From Acetatifactor sp. (GTDB taxonomy: Bacteria > Bacillota > Clostridia > Lachnospirales > Lachnospiraceae): 64,000 bases of DNA. This document shows, piece after piece, positions 1-8,021 of the stretch. Position 1 is the stretch's first letter. Each line of letters opens with the position of its first letter. The notes below the pieces were generated by a model, which did no database searches, was not told where the DNA came from, and worked only from the letters and a program-made list of their open reading frames with translations. The stretch is from assembly GCA_016290775.1 (NCBI GenBank), contig JAEEVF010000007.1, positions 1 to 64,000 of the forward strand, written 5' to 3'. The position numbers and the translations under genes are program-made.

Positions 1-174
1 CCAGATGATTGGATTATAGCATCTTTTGGGGAAAAATGCACCATAAATTTGGCCCGTATTTGCCCCTAAAATGAATTCTATGTAATTAGGCGATATTTCA
101 GTCGGGTTTTAGTTTTTCATTCTAGCAGAGTAGGCTTGGATGATCAGATTTATCAAGATAATCAGAGGATTGAG
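1..174. other. Region upstream of the cas operon
   Basis: No gene is visible before cas3. The segment is A/T-rich and probably holds the cas operon promoter. One weak candidate is TTGCCC at 60-65 followed about 15-16 bases later by a TATGTAAT stretch at 79-86. Neither the boxes nor the spacing are good enough for a firm call. Confidence 0.3.
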
Positions 175-2553
175 ATGAATGAACAGAATCATAACGCTTT
201 TGTAGCGCATATTAATTTCAATAACGAGATACAAACTTGCAAAGAACATTCAATCAAAACAGCTGAATATGCAGGGAGCAGATTGCGGAGTATAGGCTTA
301 TTATCTAGTGCATATTTGGCGGGTTTGTTACATGATGCTGGGAAGTATTCTGAAGAGTTTTCTGATTATATCTCAAAAGCAGCGTCTGGCGAGAGAGTAA
401 CAAAGGGATCCGTTATACATAGCTTTGCTGGATGTTCATATATTCTTAACCAATTTCACGATACCACTCTTGATTACAAGGATATTACTGCTGAAATCAT
501 TGCGTATGCCATAGCCGCACACCATGGTTTGTTTGATCAAATAATGGAGGATGGCGAGTCCGGATTCGAGCACAGATTACATAAACAACCTGAGTATGAT
601 CAGAAGGCGATGCAATGCTTTTTCAAGGAATGTGTATCACAAGAGGAAATTGAGACGCTTTTTGAAAAAACGGTAATAGAAATAACCAAGAAAATGCAAA
701 GCATTTGCGAGATTTCTGATGATAGACAGGATGAGTTGTTTTTTTATACAGGTTTACTTGCCAGATTGATTCTATCATCCGTGATTGATGGAGACAGGAC
801 GGATACTTATTCATTCATGTCTGGACAGAATGTCAGTCGCAATGTACAACCATGTTGGGATAAATGTGTTGAAGCCATAGAAAGTTTTTTGACCCAAAAG
901 GAACAAAAAAATACAATTGATAAAGCTAGAGGAGAACTATCGAATTTATGCAAGAACTTTGCAAGCAATCCAACAGACATCTATCGACTTAGCATTCCTA
1001 CGGGATCAGGAAAAACATTATCAAGCTTACGATATGCACTTTATCACGCGAAGAAATTCAATAAGGACAGAATATTCTACATCGCTCCGCTAATTAGCAT
1101 TTTGGAACAAAACGTGAATGTGATCCGAGGTGCTGTGGGTGACGGAAATATTGTTCTCGAACATCATTCCAATATCGTGCGCGATGATGACGAGTACGAT
1201 GGCGTGACTTTAGGTAATGAGTTATTGCTGGAGACTTGGGATGCTCCAATCGTGGTAACAACATTGGTTCAGTTTTTGAATACTTTGTTTGGCGGGAAAA
1301 CATCTCAGATTCGTAGATTTGCAGCGTTGACTAATAGTGTCGTTATTTTGGATGAAGTCCAGTCTGTGCCATGGAGAATGCTGACTTTGTTTAATCTAGC
1401 GATCAACTTTCTAAAGAATGTATGCAATACGACGGTTTTGTTATGTTCGGCTACGCAACCGAGTTTTCAAGAAATAGATCATGGTATGTTGATTTCTTCG
1501 AGAAGCGTCATACCATCTGAGGAAGAATCAAGGTTTTTTTCAATTTTTAAGAGAAGCGAAATATGTTTTGGCGGCAAGTATCGTTTAGACGAGATACCTT
1601 TATTTCTGGAATCTGTACTTGAAAATAGCAATAGTTTACTAGTCATATGTAATAAAAAGACGGAGTCCGAGTACCTGTATCATGCTTTGAAAGGGCAAGA
1701 GGCAAGCTTATTTCATTTATCGGCAGCAATGTGTATGGCACACAGAGAGAAAACCTTGCTTGATTTAAGGCGTGCCCTAAATGAGAATCGTAAGGTTTTG
1801 TGTATTGCCACGCAAGTTGTCGAAGCGGGGGTAGATATTTCGTTTCAGACGGTCGTGAGATTTGAAGCTGGAATAGACAGTATTGTTCAAGCAGCCGGAA
1901 GATGCAACAGAAGCGGAGAATTCGAAAAAGAATGTAAGACATACATCATTGAATGCACGGATGAATCCTTGGTAAAACTAGAAGAAATAAGGATGGCACG
2001 AAATTCTACGCAAGAATTGATTTATGAGTATAACCAGAATCCCGAATGCTTTGGAAATGACCTTAGTTCAGACAAATCAGTTCAATTGTATTACGATGTT
2101 CTGTATCGTGATTTGAGTAGCAGGTCAGGGTATTTTGACTATTCTCTACAGGATTTGCCAACATTATATGAGCTTATGACGGATCGTCATGAAAAAGAGA
2201 CAAGCTACTTTATGAATCAAGCATTGAAAACGGCCGGAGAAAACTTTAAGCCGTTAGATAACAGTTCCTTTACATTGTTAGTGCCGTATGAAGATGGTTT
2301 GGAAATCATTACGGAACTGTGTTCGGAAAGATGTAGACATGACTTGAAGTATGCAAAAACGCTTTTGGAAAAAGCAAAAAAATTCTCCGTTTCAATTATG
2401 GCATACCAGATTAAGGATCTATATAAAAGGGATGTAGTTTATTCAATCTATAACGATTCGGTGTATGTATTGCGCGAGGAATATTATGACGAATATACAG
2501 GCTTGATTATAAGAAAGGAGGAGGTAGATAAATGCAACATCCTAATATTGTAG
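175..2553 (+). CDS. cas3: Cas3 nuclease-helicase, type I-C
   Basis: Cas3 is recruited by the target-bound Cascade complex and degrades invading DNA. The HD nuclease and SF2 helicase are fused in one chain. With residues numbered from the TTG at 136, the HD domain shows LHDAGK (65-70) and AHHG (128-131). The helicase has PTGSGKT (288-294), DEVQ (406-409), SAT (438-440) and QAAGRCNRSG (585-594). All key motifs are intact, so the protein should be active. I prefer the ATG at 175 (792 residues) because AGAGGA at 164-169 lies 5 bases before it; the reading frame extends upstream to a TTG at 136 with a poor ribosome site. The 3' end overlaps cas5c by 22 bases, which implies one operon. Confidence 0.95.
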   Translation: MNEQNHNAFVAHINFNNEIQTCKEHSIKTAEYAGSRLRSIGLLSSAYLAGLLHDAGKYSEEFSDYISKAASGERVTKGSVIHSFAGCSYILNQFHDTTLDYKDITAEIIAYAIAAHHGLFDQIMEDGESGFEHRLHKQPEYDQKAMQCFFKECVSQEEIETLFEKTVIEITKKMQSICEISDDRQDELFFYTGLLARLILSSVIDGDRTDTYSFMSGQNVSRNVQPCWDKCVEAIESFLTQKEQKNTIDKARGELSNLCKNFASNPTDIYRLSIPTGSGKTLSSLRYALYHAKKFNKDRIFYIAPLISILEQNVNVIRGAVGDGNIVLEHHSNIVRDDDEYDGVTLGNELLLETWDAPIVVTTLVQFLNTLFGGKTSQIRRFAALTNSVVILDEVQSVPWRMLTLFNLAINFLKNVCNTTVLLCSATQPSFQEIDHGMLISSRSVIPSEEESRFFSIFKRSEICFGGKYRLDEIPLFLESVLENSNSLLVICNKKTESEYLYHALKGQEASLFHLSAAMCMAHREKTLLDLRRALNENRKVLCIATQVVEAGVDISFQTVVRFEAGIDSIVQAAGRCNRSGEFEKECKTYIIECTDESLVKLEEIRMARNSTQELIYEYNQNPECFGNDLSSDKSVQLYYDVLYRDLSSRSGYFDYSLQDLPTLYELMTDRHEKETSYFMNQALKTAGENFKPLDNSSFTLLVPYEDGLEIITELCSERCRHDLKYAKTLLEKAKKFSVSIMAYQIKDLYKRDVVYSIYNDSVYVLREEYYDEYTGLIIRKEEVDKCNILIL

Positions 2554-3254
2554 AATTCAAGGTATATGGTCCGTATGCATTATTCTCAGATCCCATCATG
2601 CGAGTGGGCGGCGAGAAGTGTTCGTATCAGATACCAACTTATGAAGCACTGAAAGGGATTATTTCATCAGTATATTGGAAGCCCACTATTATTTGGTATA
2701 TCGACAAAGTACGTGTGATGAATAGGATTCAAACGGAAGTAAAGGGTGTGCGCCCCATCAAGTATAATGGGGGAAATGACCTTGCTTATTACACTTATCT
2801 AAAGGATTGTTGCTATCAGGTGCAAGCACATTTCGAATGGAACCTAAATCGCCCTGAATTAGAAAAGGACAGAAATGAAAACAAGCATCATGAAATTGCA
2901 AAGAGAATGATTCTGCGAGGCGGAAGAAGGGATATTTTCCTAGGCACAAGGGAATGCCAAGGGTATGTTGAACCGTGTAAATTTGGTGAAGGTGAAGGGG
3001 CATATGATAATATCCCCAGTTTGCAGTTTGGAACAATGTATCATGGAATAACATATGCGGACGAAGCTTATTCCGAAGAAACTAGGAATAAAATGACTGT
3101 AAACCTTTGGTTTCCGTTAATGAAAAACGGGGTTATTGAATTCCCGAAACCTGAAAATTGCTCTTTGCATAAGACTATTCATGAGATGAATATGAAACCT
3201 TTTGGAATTGGTGAAAACTTCTCGGGAATTGGCGAATTTGGGGAGGTGAATTAG
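2532..3254 (+). CDS. cas5c: Cas5c (Cas5d) crRNA-processing endonuclease
   Basis: In type I-C systems Cas5c replaces Cas6: it cuts pre-crRNA at the base of the repeat hairpin and stays in Cascade as the 5'-handle cap. The 240-residue protein begins with a typical Cas5 strand (VEFKVYGPYALFSDP). Tyr48, Lys118 and His119 match the catalytic Tyr46, Lys116 and His117 of the characterised Bacillus halodurans enzyme, offset by two residues. A very strong ribosome site (AAAGGAGGAGG, 2514-2524) sits inside the end of cas3. The stop codon is 2 bases before the cas8c start. Catalytic competence is inferred from the conserved residues. Confidence 0.95.
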   Translation: MQHPNIVEFKVYGPYALFSDPIMRVGGEKCSYQIPTYEALKGIISSVYWKPTIIWYIDKVRVMNRIQTEVKGVRPIKYNGGNDLAYYTYLKDCCYQVQAHFEWNLNRPELEKDRNENKHHEIAKRMILRGGRRDIFLGTRECQGYVEPCKFGEGEGAYDNIPSLQFGTMYHGITYADEAYSEETRNKMTVNLWFPLMKNGVIEFPKPENCSLHKTIHEMNMKPFGIGENFSGIGEFGEVN

Positions 3255-3256
3255 TA

Positions 3257-5023
3257 TTGGGATTGCTACAGCAAGCTGTGAAAACATATGACATCATGGA
3301 GAAAATTGGCTTGGTAGGGAAATATGAAGAGGGAAAGGAACCGTTAGCTCCAGTAGGACACATTATAGCAAACGCAAAAATAGAAATAACGATTGATAGA
3401 GACGGAAAATTTGTTTCAGCTCAAAAAGTAGATAAAAAAATAATTATTCCGGTTACGGAAGAGTCGTCTGGTAGAACAAGTGCTCCCGCACCACATCCGA
3501 TTTGCGATAACCTTGGATATTTGGTTGGGAATGATGAAAGGAAGATAAGTTTATATCTAGAGCAGTTAGTCAAATGGAAGGATTCTGAGTATGGAGACGA
3601 GAAGATAAAGGCGATTTATCAATATGTTTCGCGCAGAACTGTGTTAAAAGATCTTAAGAATACAGACCTACTCAAAATCGAAAAAAATGAACTGAAGAAT
3701 GAAAAAGATATGGTTTGTTGGAGGGTTATTGGCCTAGGAAAAGAATCGGGAGCTATTTACGAAGGCGAAACGCTTAAGAAATATTCGGAATACTGCATCG
3801 AAGAAAAAAGAAAAGATGTAAAGCAGCCATGTTTTATAACTGGAAATGATGATGTAATAGCAAGCCAACATCTAAAAGGGGTTGTTGCTCTAAATGGTAA
3901 TGCAAAGATAGTTTCCGCGAATGATTCAGCAAACTTTACATACAGGGGCCGATTCTGCGATGAAAATGAAGCGCTTTCAGTTGGATATGTTGCATCTCAA
4001 AAAGCACATAATGCGCTGAAGTGGCTGGTAGCGAATCAGGGTGAAACGATAGGCGGAAGAAGCTACATTTGTTGGAATCCAAATGGAAAGAGAATACCAG
4101 GCATACAATCTCCATTATTGAAGAATAAAGAGGATATAGTCTTGCCAACGGATTACAAGAAGGCTCTTCAAGAGGTATTGCTTGGATATCGGAAGGATTT
4201 GAATGATCAAGAAGATGTCATTATAGCCTCGTTTGACGCAGCAACCACAGGGAGGCTGTCGGTTGGCTATTACGGAGAACTAAAAGGTTCTGATTTCCTA
4301 GAACGCTTGGAATACTGGGACATGACCTGTTGCTGGTTTGATAATAGATATGGTATGTCCTCCCCGTCGCTAGTAAGTATAACAAGGTTTGCGTTTGGCA
4401 ATCAGCGAGGGAATGACGAGGCTGCGAAGATAGAGGTTGATGATCGAATTCAAAATCAGCAAATGTATAGACTCATCAAATGCCGAATTGAAAAGGCCAG
4501 GATCCCCACGGATATTGTTAGGGCGGTCGTAGGACGAGCGGGGAATCTGCAAATTTACAATAAGGGGAACCGACAAAAGTTACTATTTACGGCATGTGCC
4601 ATAATTAACAAGTATATGTTTGATTACGGAAGGGAGGCATACGAAATGTCCTTGGAGACAACCAAGAAAGACAGGAGTTATCAATATGGAAGGTTGCTAG
4701 CCGTTTTGGAGAAAATCGAAAAAGATACATATGATCGAGAGGAGAATCGCGAAACAAATGCCATTCGAATGCAATCGGTTTTTGTTAAGAGACCGGCATA
4801 CGCAACAAGAATTATCCTTGAGCAGCTAAAAAATGGATATTATCCGAAACTTAGCTCTGGAACCCGAGTATACTATGACAAGCTTATCGGACAGATTATG
4901 GAAGTAATCTCAGAGTTTGAAGAGGATTACAACAAGAGTTTAGCTGAAACTTATCTTTTGGGTTACTATCTCCAAAAGAATGACTTGTACACTAAGAAGA
5001 CCGAGAATGAACAGGAGGACTAA
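3257..5023 (+). CDS. cas8c: Cas8c (Csd1) Cascade large subunit
   Basis: This is the type I-C large subunit, which recognises the PAM and helps open target DNA. It is 588 residues long, usual for Csd1, and sits between cas5c and cas7c as in other I-C loci. The start is a TTG at 3257 with GGGAGGTGA (3241-3249) at good spacing; the cas5c stop is 2 bases upstream. The C-terminal part, from about residue 464, has the GRLLAVLEKIEKD-type helical segment that in I-C systems is also made separately as Cas11c (see 4646-5023). No single-residue catalytic motif is expected in this family, so the call rests on overall resemblance, length and context. Confidence 0.92.
   Translation: MGLLQQAVKTYDIMEKIGLVGKYEEGKEPLAPVGHIIANAKIEITIDRDGKFVSAQKVDKKIIIPVTEESSGRTSAPAPHPICDNLGYLVGNDERKISLYLEQLVKWKDSEYGDEKIKAIYQYVSRRTVLKDLKNTDLLKIEKNELKNEKDMVCWRVIGLGKESGAIYEGETLKKYSEYCIEEKRKDVKQPCFITGNDDVIASQHLKGVVALNGNAKIVSANDSANFTYRGRFCDENEALSVGYVASQKAHNALKWLVANQGETIGGRSYICWNPNGKRIPGIQSPLLKNKEDIVLPTDYKKALQEVLLGYRKDLNDQEDVIIASFDAATTGRLSVGYYGELKGSDFLERLEYWDMTCCWFDNRYGMSSPSLVSITRFAFGNQRGNDEAAKIEVDDRIQNQQMYRLIKCRIEKARIPTDIVRAVVGRAGNLQIYNKGNRQKLLFTACAIINKYMFDYGREAYEMSLETTKKDRSYQYGRLLAVLEKIEKDTYDREENRETNAIRMQSVFVKRPAYATRIILEQLKNGYYPKLSSGTRVYYDKLIGQIMEVISEFEEDYNKSLAETYLLGYYLQKNDLYTKKTENEQED
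4646..5023 (+). CDS. cas11c: Cas11c small subunit from an internal start within cas8c
   Basis: Type I-C Cascade contains a small subunit translated from an internal start near the 3' end of cas8c; this is established for other I-C systems. Here residue 464 of Cas8c is a Met encoded by the ATG at 4646. It is preceded in the sequence by a strong ribosome site, AGGGAGG at 4631-4637, with an 8-base gap. The in-frame product is 125 residues, about the size of known Cas11c, and begins MSLETTKKDRS before the helical GRLLAVLEKIEKD stretch. The site and frame are seen directly; production of the separate protein is inference. Confidence 0.7.
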   Translation: MSLETTKKDRSYQYGRLLAVLEKIEKDTYDREENRETNAIRMQSVFVKRPAYATRIILEQLKNGYYPKLSSGTRVYYDKLIGQIMEVISEFEEDYNKSLAETYLLGYYLQKNDLYTKKTENEQED

Positions 5024-5026
5024 AAA

Positions 5027-5869
5027 ATGAAAGAGTTGAAGAACAAGATTGATTTTGCTGTTTTGGTATCTGTAACGAATGCAAATTCTAATGGCGATCC
5101 GCTAAATGGGAATCGTCCGAGAACTGACTATAATGGATTTGGAGAAATTTCGGATGTTTGTGTGAAGAGAAAGATTCGCAACAGAATGCAAGACATGGGA
5201 AACTCTGTATTTGTTCAATCTGAAGACAGGGCAGATGATGGAGCTAAAAGCTTGAAAGAGCGTGCCAAAGACTTTGAGAAGATCAAGGATCAAGATGAAT
5301 TTGCAAAGAAGGCTTGTGAGAAATGGATTGACGTAAGAGCGTTTGGACAAGTCTTTGCATTTAATGGATTTGGATGCAAATCCGTAGGAGTGAGGGGCCC
5401 CGTTTCAATTCATCAGGCAATAAGTTATGATCCTGTTGAAATCACATCCATGCAGATTACAAAAAGCGTAAGCGGGGACAAGAAAGAGGGACAGGATAGA
5501 GGTTCTGACACTATGGGAACCAAACATTTTGTACGCTTTGGCCTATATGAGATCAAGGGTTCCATCAATGTGCAGTTGGCAGAGAAAACTGGTTTCACTG
5601 AAGAAGATGCGGAAGTGCTGAAAGAATGCCTAAAATCGTTGTTTATGAACGATGCTTCGTCTGCCAGACCAGATGGATCTATGGAAGTTGTTAAGGTATA
5701 TTGGTGGAAGCACAATTGTAAGGATGGACAATATTCTTCAGCGAAAGTTCATAGACTGTTGAAGGTTGCGCTTAAGGATGGTATCAGTGTTCCAACATCC
5801 GTTGAAGATTATGATATTTCCGTAGGAACGCTGGATCAGCTATCATGCGAAGAATATGACGGTATTTAA
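5027..5869 (+). CDS. cas7c: Cas7c (Csd2) Cascade backbone subunit
   Basis: Cas7c forms the helical backbone of Cascade along the crRNA spacer. The 280-residue protein carries the family's N-terminal signature with NANSNGDP and NRPRTDYNGFGEISDVCVKRKIRNR, and a central part with the KSVGVRGPVSIHQA-type turn and later GSDTMGTKHFVRFGLY. The ATG at 5027 lies 3 bases after the cas8c stop and behind AGGAGGA (about 5013-5019). This strong site suits a subunit needed in several copies per complex. Confidence 0.95.
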   Translation: MKELKNKIDFAVLVSVTNANSNGDPLNGNRPRTDYNGFGEISDVCVKRKIRNRMQDMGNSVFVQSEDRADDGAKSLKERAKDFEKIKDQDEFAKKACEKWIDVRAFGQVFAFNGFGCKSVGVRGPVSIHQAISYDPVEITSMQITKSVSGDKKEGQDRGSDTMGTKHFVRFGLYEIKGSINVQLAEKTGFTEEDAEVLKECLKSLFMNDASSARPDGSMEVVKVYWWKHNCKDGQYSSAKVHRLLKVALKDGISVPTSVEDYDISVGTLDQLSCEEYDGI

Positions 5870-5880
5870 GGACTAATAGG

Positions 5881-6528
5881 ATGAACGAAGACGATTATCT
5901 CATGATGTCGGGACTTCAGCATTTTGACTTCTGCAGGCGTCAATGGGGGTTGATTCATATTGAACAGCAATGGGCTGAAAATGAACTAACAGCACAAGGA
6001 CGCGTAGAGCATGGTCGCTGCGATGATGCTAGTGTGGAAAAGAGAAAAGATCTTATTATTGTAAGAAGCATGCGTGTTGTTTCGAATAGGCTGAAGTTGG
6101 TTGGTATATGTGATGTTGTGGAATTCCGCGCTTCTGAGCACGGAATTCCGCTTACGCGTTTTGATGGGACATGGCAGCCAATTCCAGTAGAATACAAGCA
6201 TGGACATTCAAAAACAATTGATGCAGATAGGCTTCAGCTATGCGCACAAGCAATGGCTTTGGAAGAAATGCTAGTGTGTGACATCAGTCATGGATTTTTG
6301 TTTTACAGAGAAACAAATAAACGCGAGAGAATTGATTTTACACAAGAGCTTCGAGAGAAAGTGGCTAGTATGGCACAGGAAATGAATGGGTTTTTCTCGC
6401 GAGGCTGGACACCTAAAGTGAAAGCAACAAGTAAATGCAAAGCATGTTCACTTGCCGATATCTGTCTGCCTAAGTTATATGAAAAAAGCAATGTGGCTGC
6501 TTATATTGGTGAATACCTGAAGGAATGA
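5881..6528 (+). CDS. cas4: Cas4 RecB-family nuclease for spacer adaptation
   Basis: Cas4 works with Cas1-Cas2 to trim prespacers and select those with a correct PAM. The 215-residue protein has the RecB-type nuclease residues His44, Asp78 (GICDVV) and Glu104-x-Lys106 (VEYKHG), and four cysteines that would hold an iron-sulfur cluster: Cys18, Cys186, Cys189 and Cys195. All are present, so the enzyme looks complete. It starts 11 bases after cas7c and ends 4 bases before cas1, the usual cas4-cas1-cas2 adaptation block of type I-C. Confidence 0.94.
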   Translation: MNEDDYLMMSGLQHFDFCRRQWGLIHIEQQWAENELTAQGRVEHGRCDDASVEKRKDLIIVRSMRVVSNRLKLVGICDVVEFRASEHGIPLTRFDGTWQPIPVEYKHGHSKTIDADRLQLCAQAMALEEMLVCDISHGFLFYRETNKRERIDFTQELREKVASMAQEMNGFFSRGWTPKVKATSKCKACSLADICLPKLYEKSNVAAYIGEYLKE

Positions 6529-6532
6529 TTCT

Positions 6533-7564
6533 ATGAAGCATCTGCTCAACACGCTTTATGTTTTATCGCCAGAGAACAGTTTGTCTCTTGACAACGAAAA
6601 TGTTGTGGTAAAAAAGAGTAATCAGGAATTGGCGAGATTCCCGTTGCATACACTAGAGGCGATATTTTGCTTTACATATAATGGGGCGACACCGGCGCTG
6701 ATGGGTACCTGTGTTGCGAAAGGGATCAATCTTGTTTTTTATTCACCGGCAGGGAAGTTCTTGGCGCGGGCTACTGGTTACGAGCGCGGGAATGTACTGC
6801 TAAGAATGACACAGTTCCGCATCTCGGATGACAAGGAATTAAGTTGCCAATACGGTAGAAATTTTCTGCTGGGGAAAGTGTACAATTCTAAATGGGTGCT
6901 TGAGAGGGCAACAAGAGATCATCCAGATAGAGTCCCAGTCGATGAAATAAAACGAGCATCTGGATTATTGACGGACGCCATGACAGAATTAAAGCTGTGT
7001 AAGGACTTGGACAGCCTTCAAGGAGTTGAGGGGAAGGCTGCACAGGTCTATTTCCAATGTTTTGATTATTTGATTTTGCAACAGAAAGAAGAGTTTGTTT
7101 TTACAGACAGAAATCGTCGACCACCCCTTGATAGAGTGAATGCACTTCTTTCTTTTGCATATTCAATTTTGACAAGAGATTGCGAGTCTGCGTTGGAAGG
7201 CGTTGGGTTAGATCCCTATATGGGGTTTATACATCGACAACGACCAGGCAGACGAAGTTTGGCGCTAGACTTGGTTGAAGAGTTGCGTGCGAGTTATGCG
7301 GATCGTTTTGTCTTATACTGTATTAATCAGCGTATCATGAAACCAGAGCATTTTTTGATTCAACAGAATGGCGCAGTATTGTTGAATGATGAGGGACGTA
7401 AACAGTTTTTTGCAGAATGGCAAAAGAGAAAGACGGAAACGATAACACATCCATTTCTCAAAGAGAAGATATGTTGGGGACTAGTGCCATATGTTCAAGC
7501 CCTTTTATTAGCCAGAACGCTACGAGGTGATTTGGAAGAATATCCTCCGTTCTTTTGGAAGTAG
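6533..7564 (+). CDS. cas1: Cas1 integrase
   Basis: Cas1 is the metal-dependent integrase that, with Cas2, inserts new spacers at the leader end of the array. The 343-residue protein keeps the expected acidic and histidine residues: Glu166 (in GVEGKAAQVYF), His234 (GFIHRQRPGR) and the Asp246/Glu249 region (LALDLVEELR). The ATG at 6533 follows AAGGAA and lies 4 bases after the cas4 stop. The type I-C assignment comes from its neighbours. There is no sign of truncation. Confidence 0.96.
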   Translation: MKHLLNTLYVLSPENSLSLDNENVVVKKSNQELARFPLHTLEAIFCFTYNGATPALMGTCVAKGINLVFYSPAGKFLARATGYERGNVLLRMTQFRISDDKELSCQYGRNFLLGKVYNSKWVLERATRDHPDRVPVDEIKRASGLLTDAMTELKLCKDLDSLQGVEGKAAQVYFQCFDYLILQQKEEFVFTDRNRRPPLDRVNALLSFAYSILTRDCESALEGVGLDPYMGFIHRQRPGRRSLALDLVEELRASYADRFVLYCINQRIMKPEHFLIQQNGAVLLNDEGRKQFFAEWQKRKTETITHPFLKEKICWGLVPYVQALLLARTLRGDLEEYPPFFWK

Positions 7565-7571
7565 GTGAAAA

Positions 7572-7862
7572 ATGCTTATACTGGTCACATATGATGTTAA
7601 TACGGAATCTGAATCCGGCAGACGGCGGCTTCGGCGGGTGGCAAAGATATGCGAAAGATATGGACAAAGGGTGCAAAACTCAGTGTTTGAGTGTTTACTA
7701 GATGCTGCTCAATATGTTGTGGTTAAATCTGAGCTGAAAGAGGTCATTGATTTAGAGGCAGACAGCTTGCGGTTTTACAGTTTGGGAAATCACTATAAGA
7801 GTCATGTGGAATCTTTGGGAAAATCGCGAGAATGGTTACAAGATGATATACTCTTGTTATAG
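7572..7862 (+). CDS. cas2: Cas2 adaptation protein
   Basis: Cas2 forms the dimer at the centre of the Cas1-Cas2 integration complex. It is 96 residues long, the usual size, and starts with the ferredoxin-fold strand MLILVTYDV, in which Asp8 is the family's conserved acidic residue. An AGGTGA ribosome site (7563-7568) overlaps the cas1 stop codon, so the two are tightly coupled. It is the last gene of the operon, and the leader starts right after its stop. Confidence 0.96.
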   Translation: MLILVTYDVNTESESGRRRLRRVAKICERYGQRVQNSVFECLLDAAQYVVVKSELKEVIDLEADSLRFYSLGNHYKSHVESLGKSREWLQDDILLL

Positions 7863-8021
7863 TGCGAGGTTATATCGCACGTGAAATGACATAAGTTTTC
7901 GCACTGGCATTTGAATAGAGTTCTCGAAACAATCAAATATTAGTTGTTTTACATTTTTAGATCTTTTGCAGTTTGGCACAAAAAAAGGAACTTGTACTCT
8001 AAAAATTTGTGCTGGATTGCT
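7863..8021 (+). promoter_or_regulatory. CRISPR leader
   Basis: This 159-bp A/T-rich segment lies between cas2 and the first repeat and has no gene. It should hold the array promoter and the signals for Cas1-Cas2 integration. A candidate promoter is TTGGCA (7973-7978) with a 16-base gap to TACTCT (7995-8000); the -10 box is poor. GTGCGA occurs at 7862-7867 and its complement TCGCAC at 7875-7880 and 7899-7904. The last bases before repeat 1 include TGGATTG, which is also part of the repeat's 3' end. The leader side is supported by degenerate repeats lying only at the opposite end. Confidence 0.7.
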
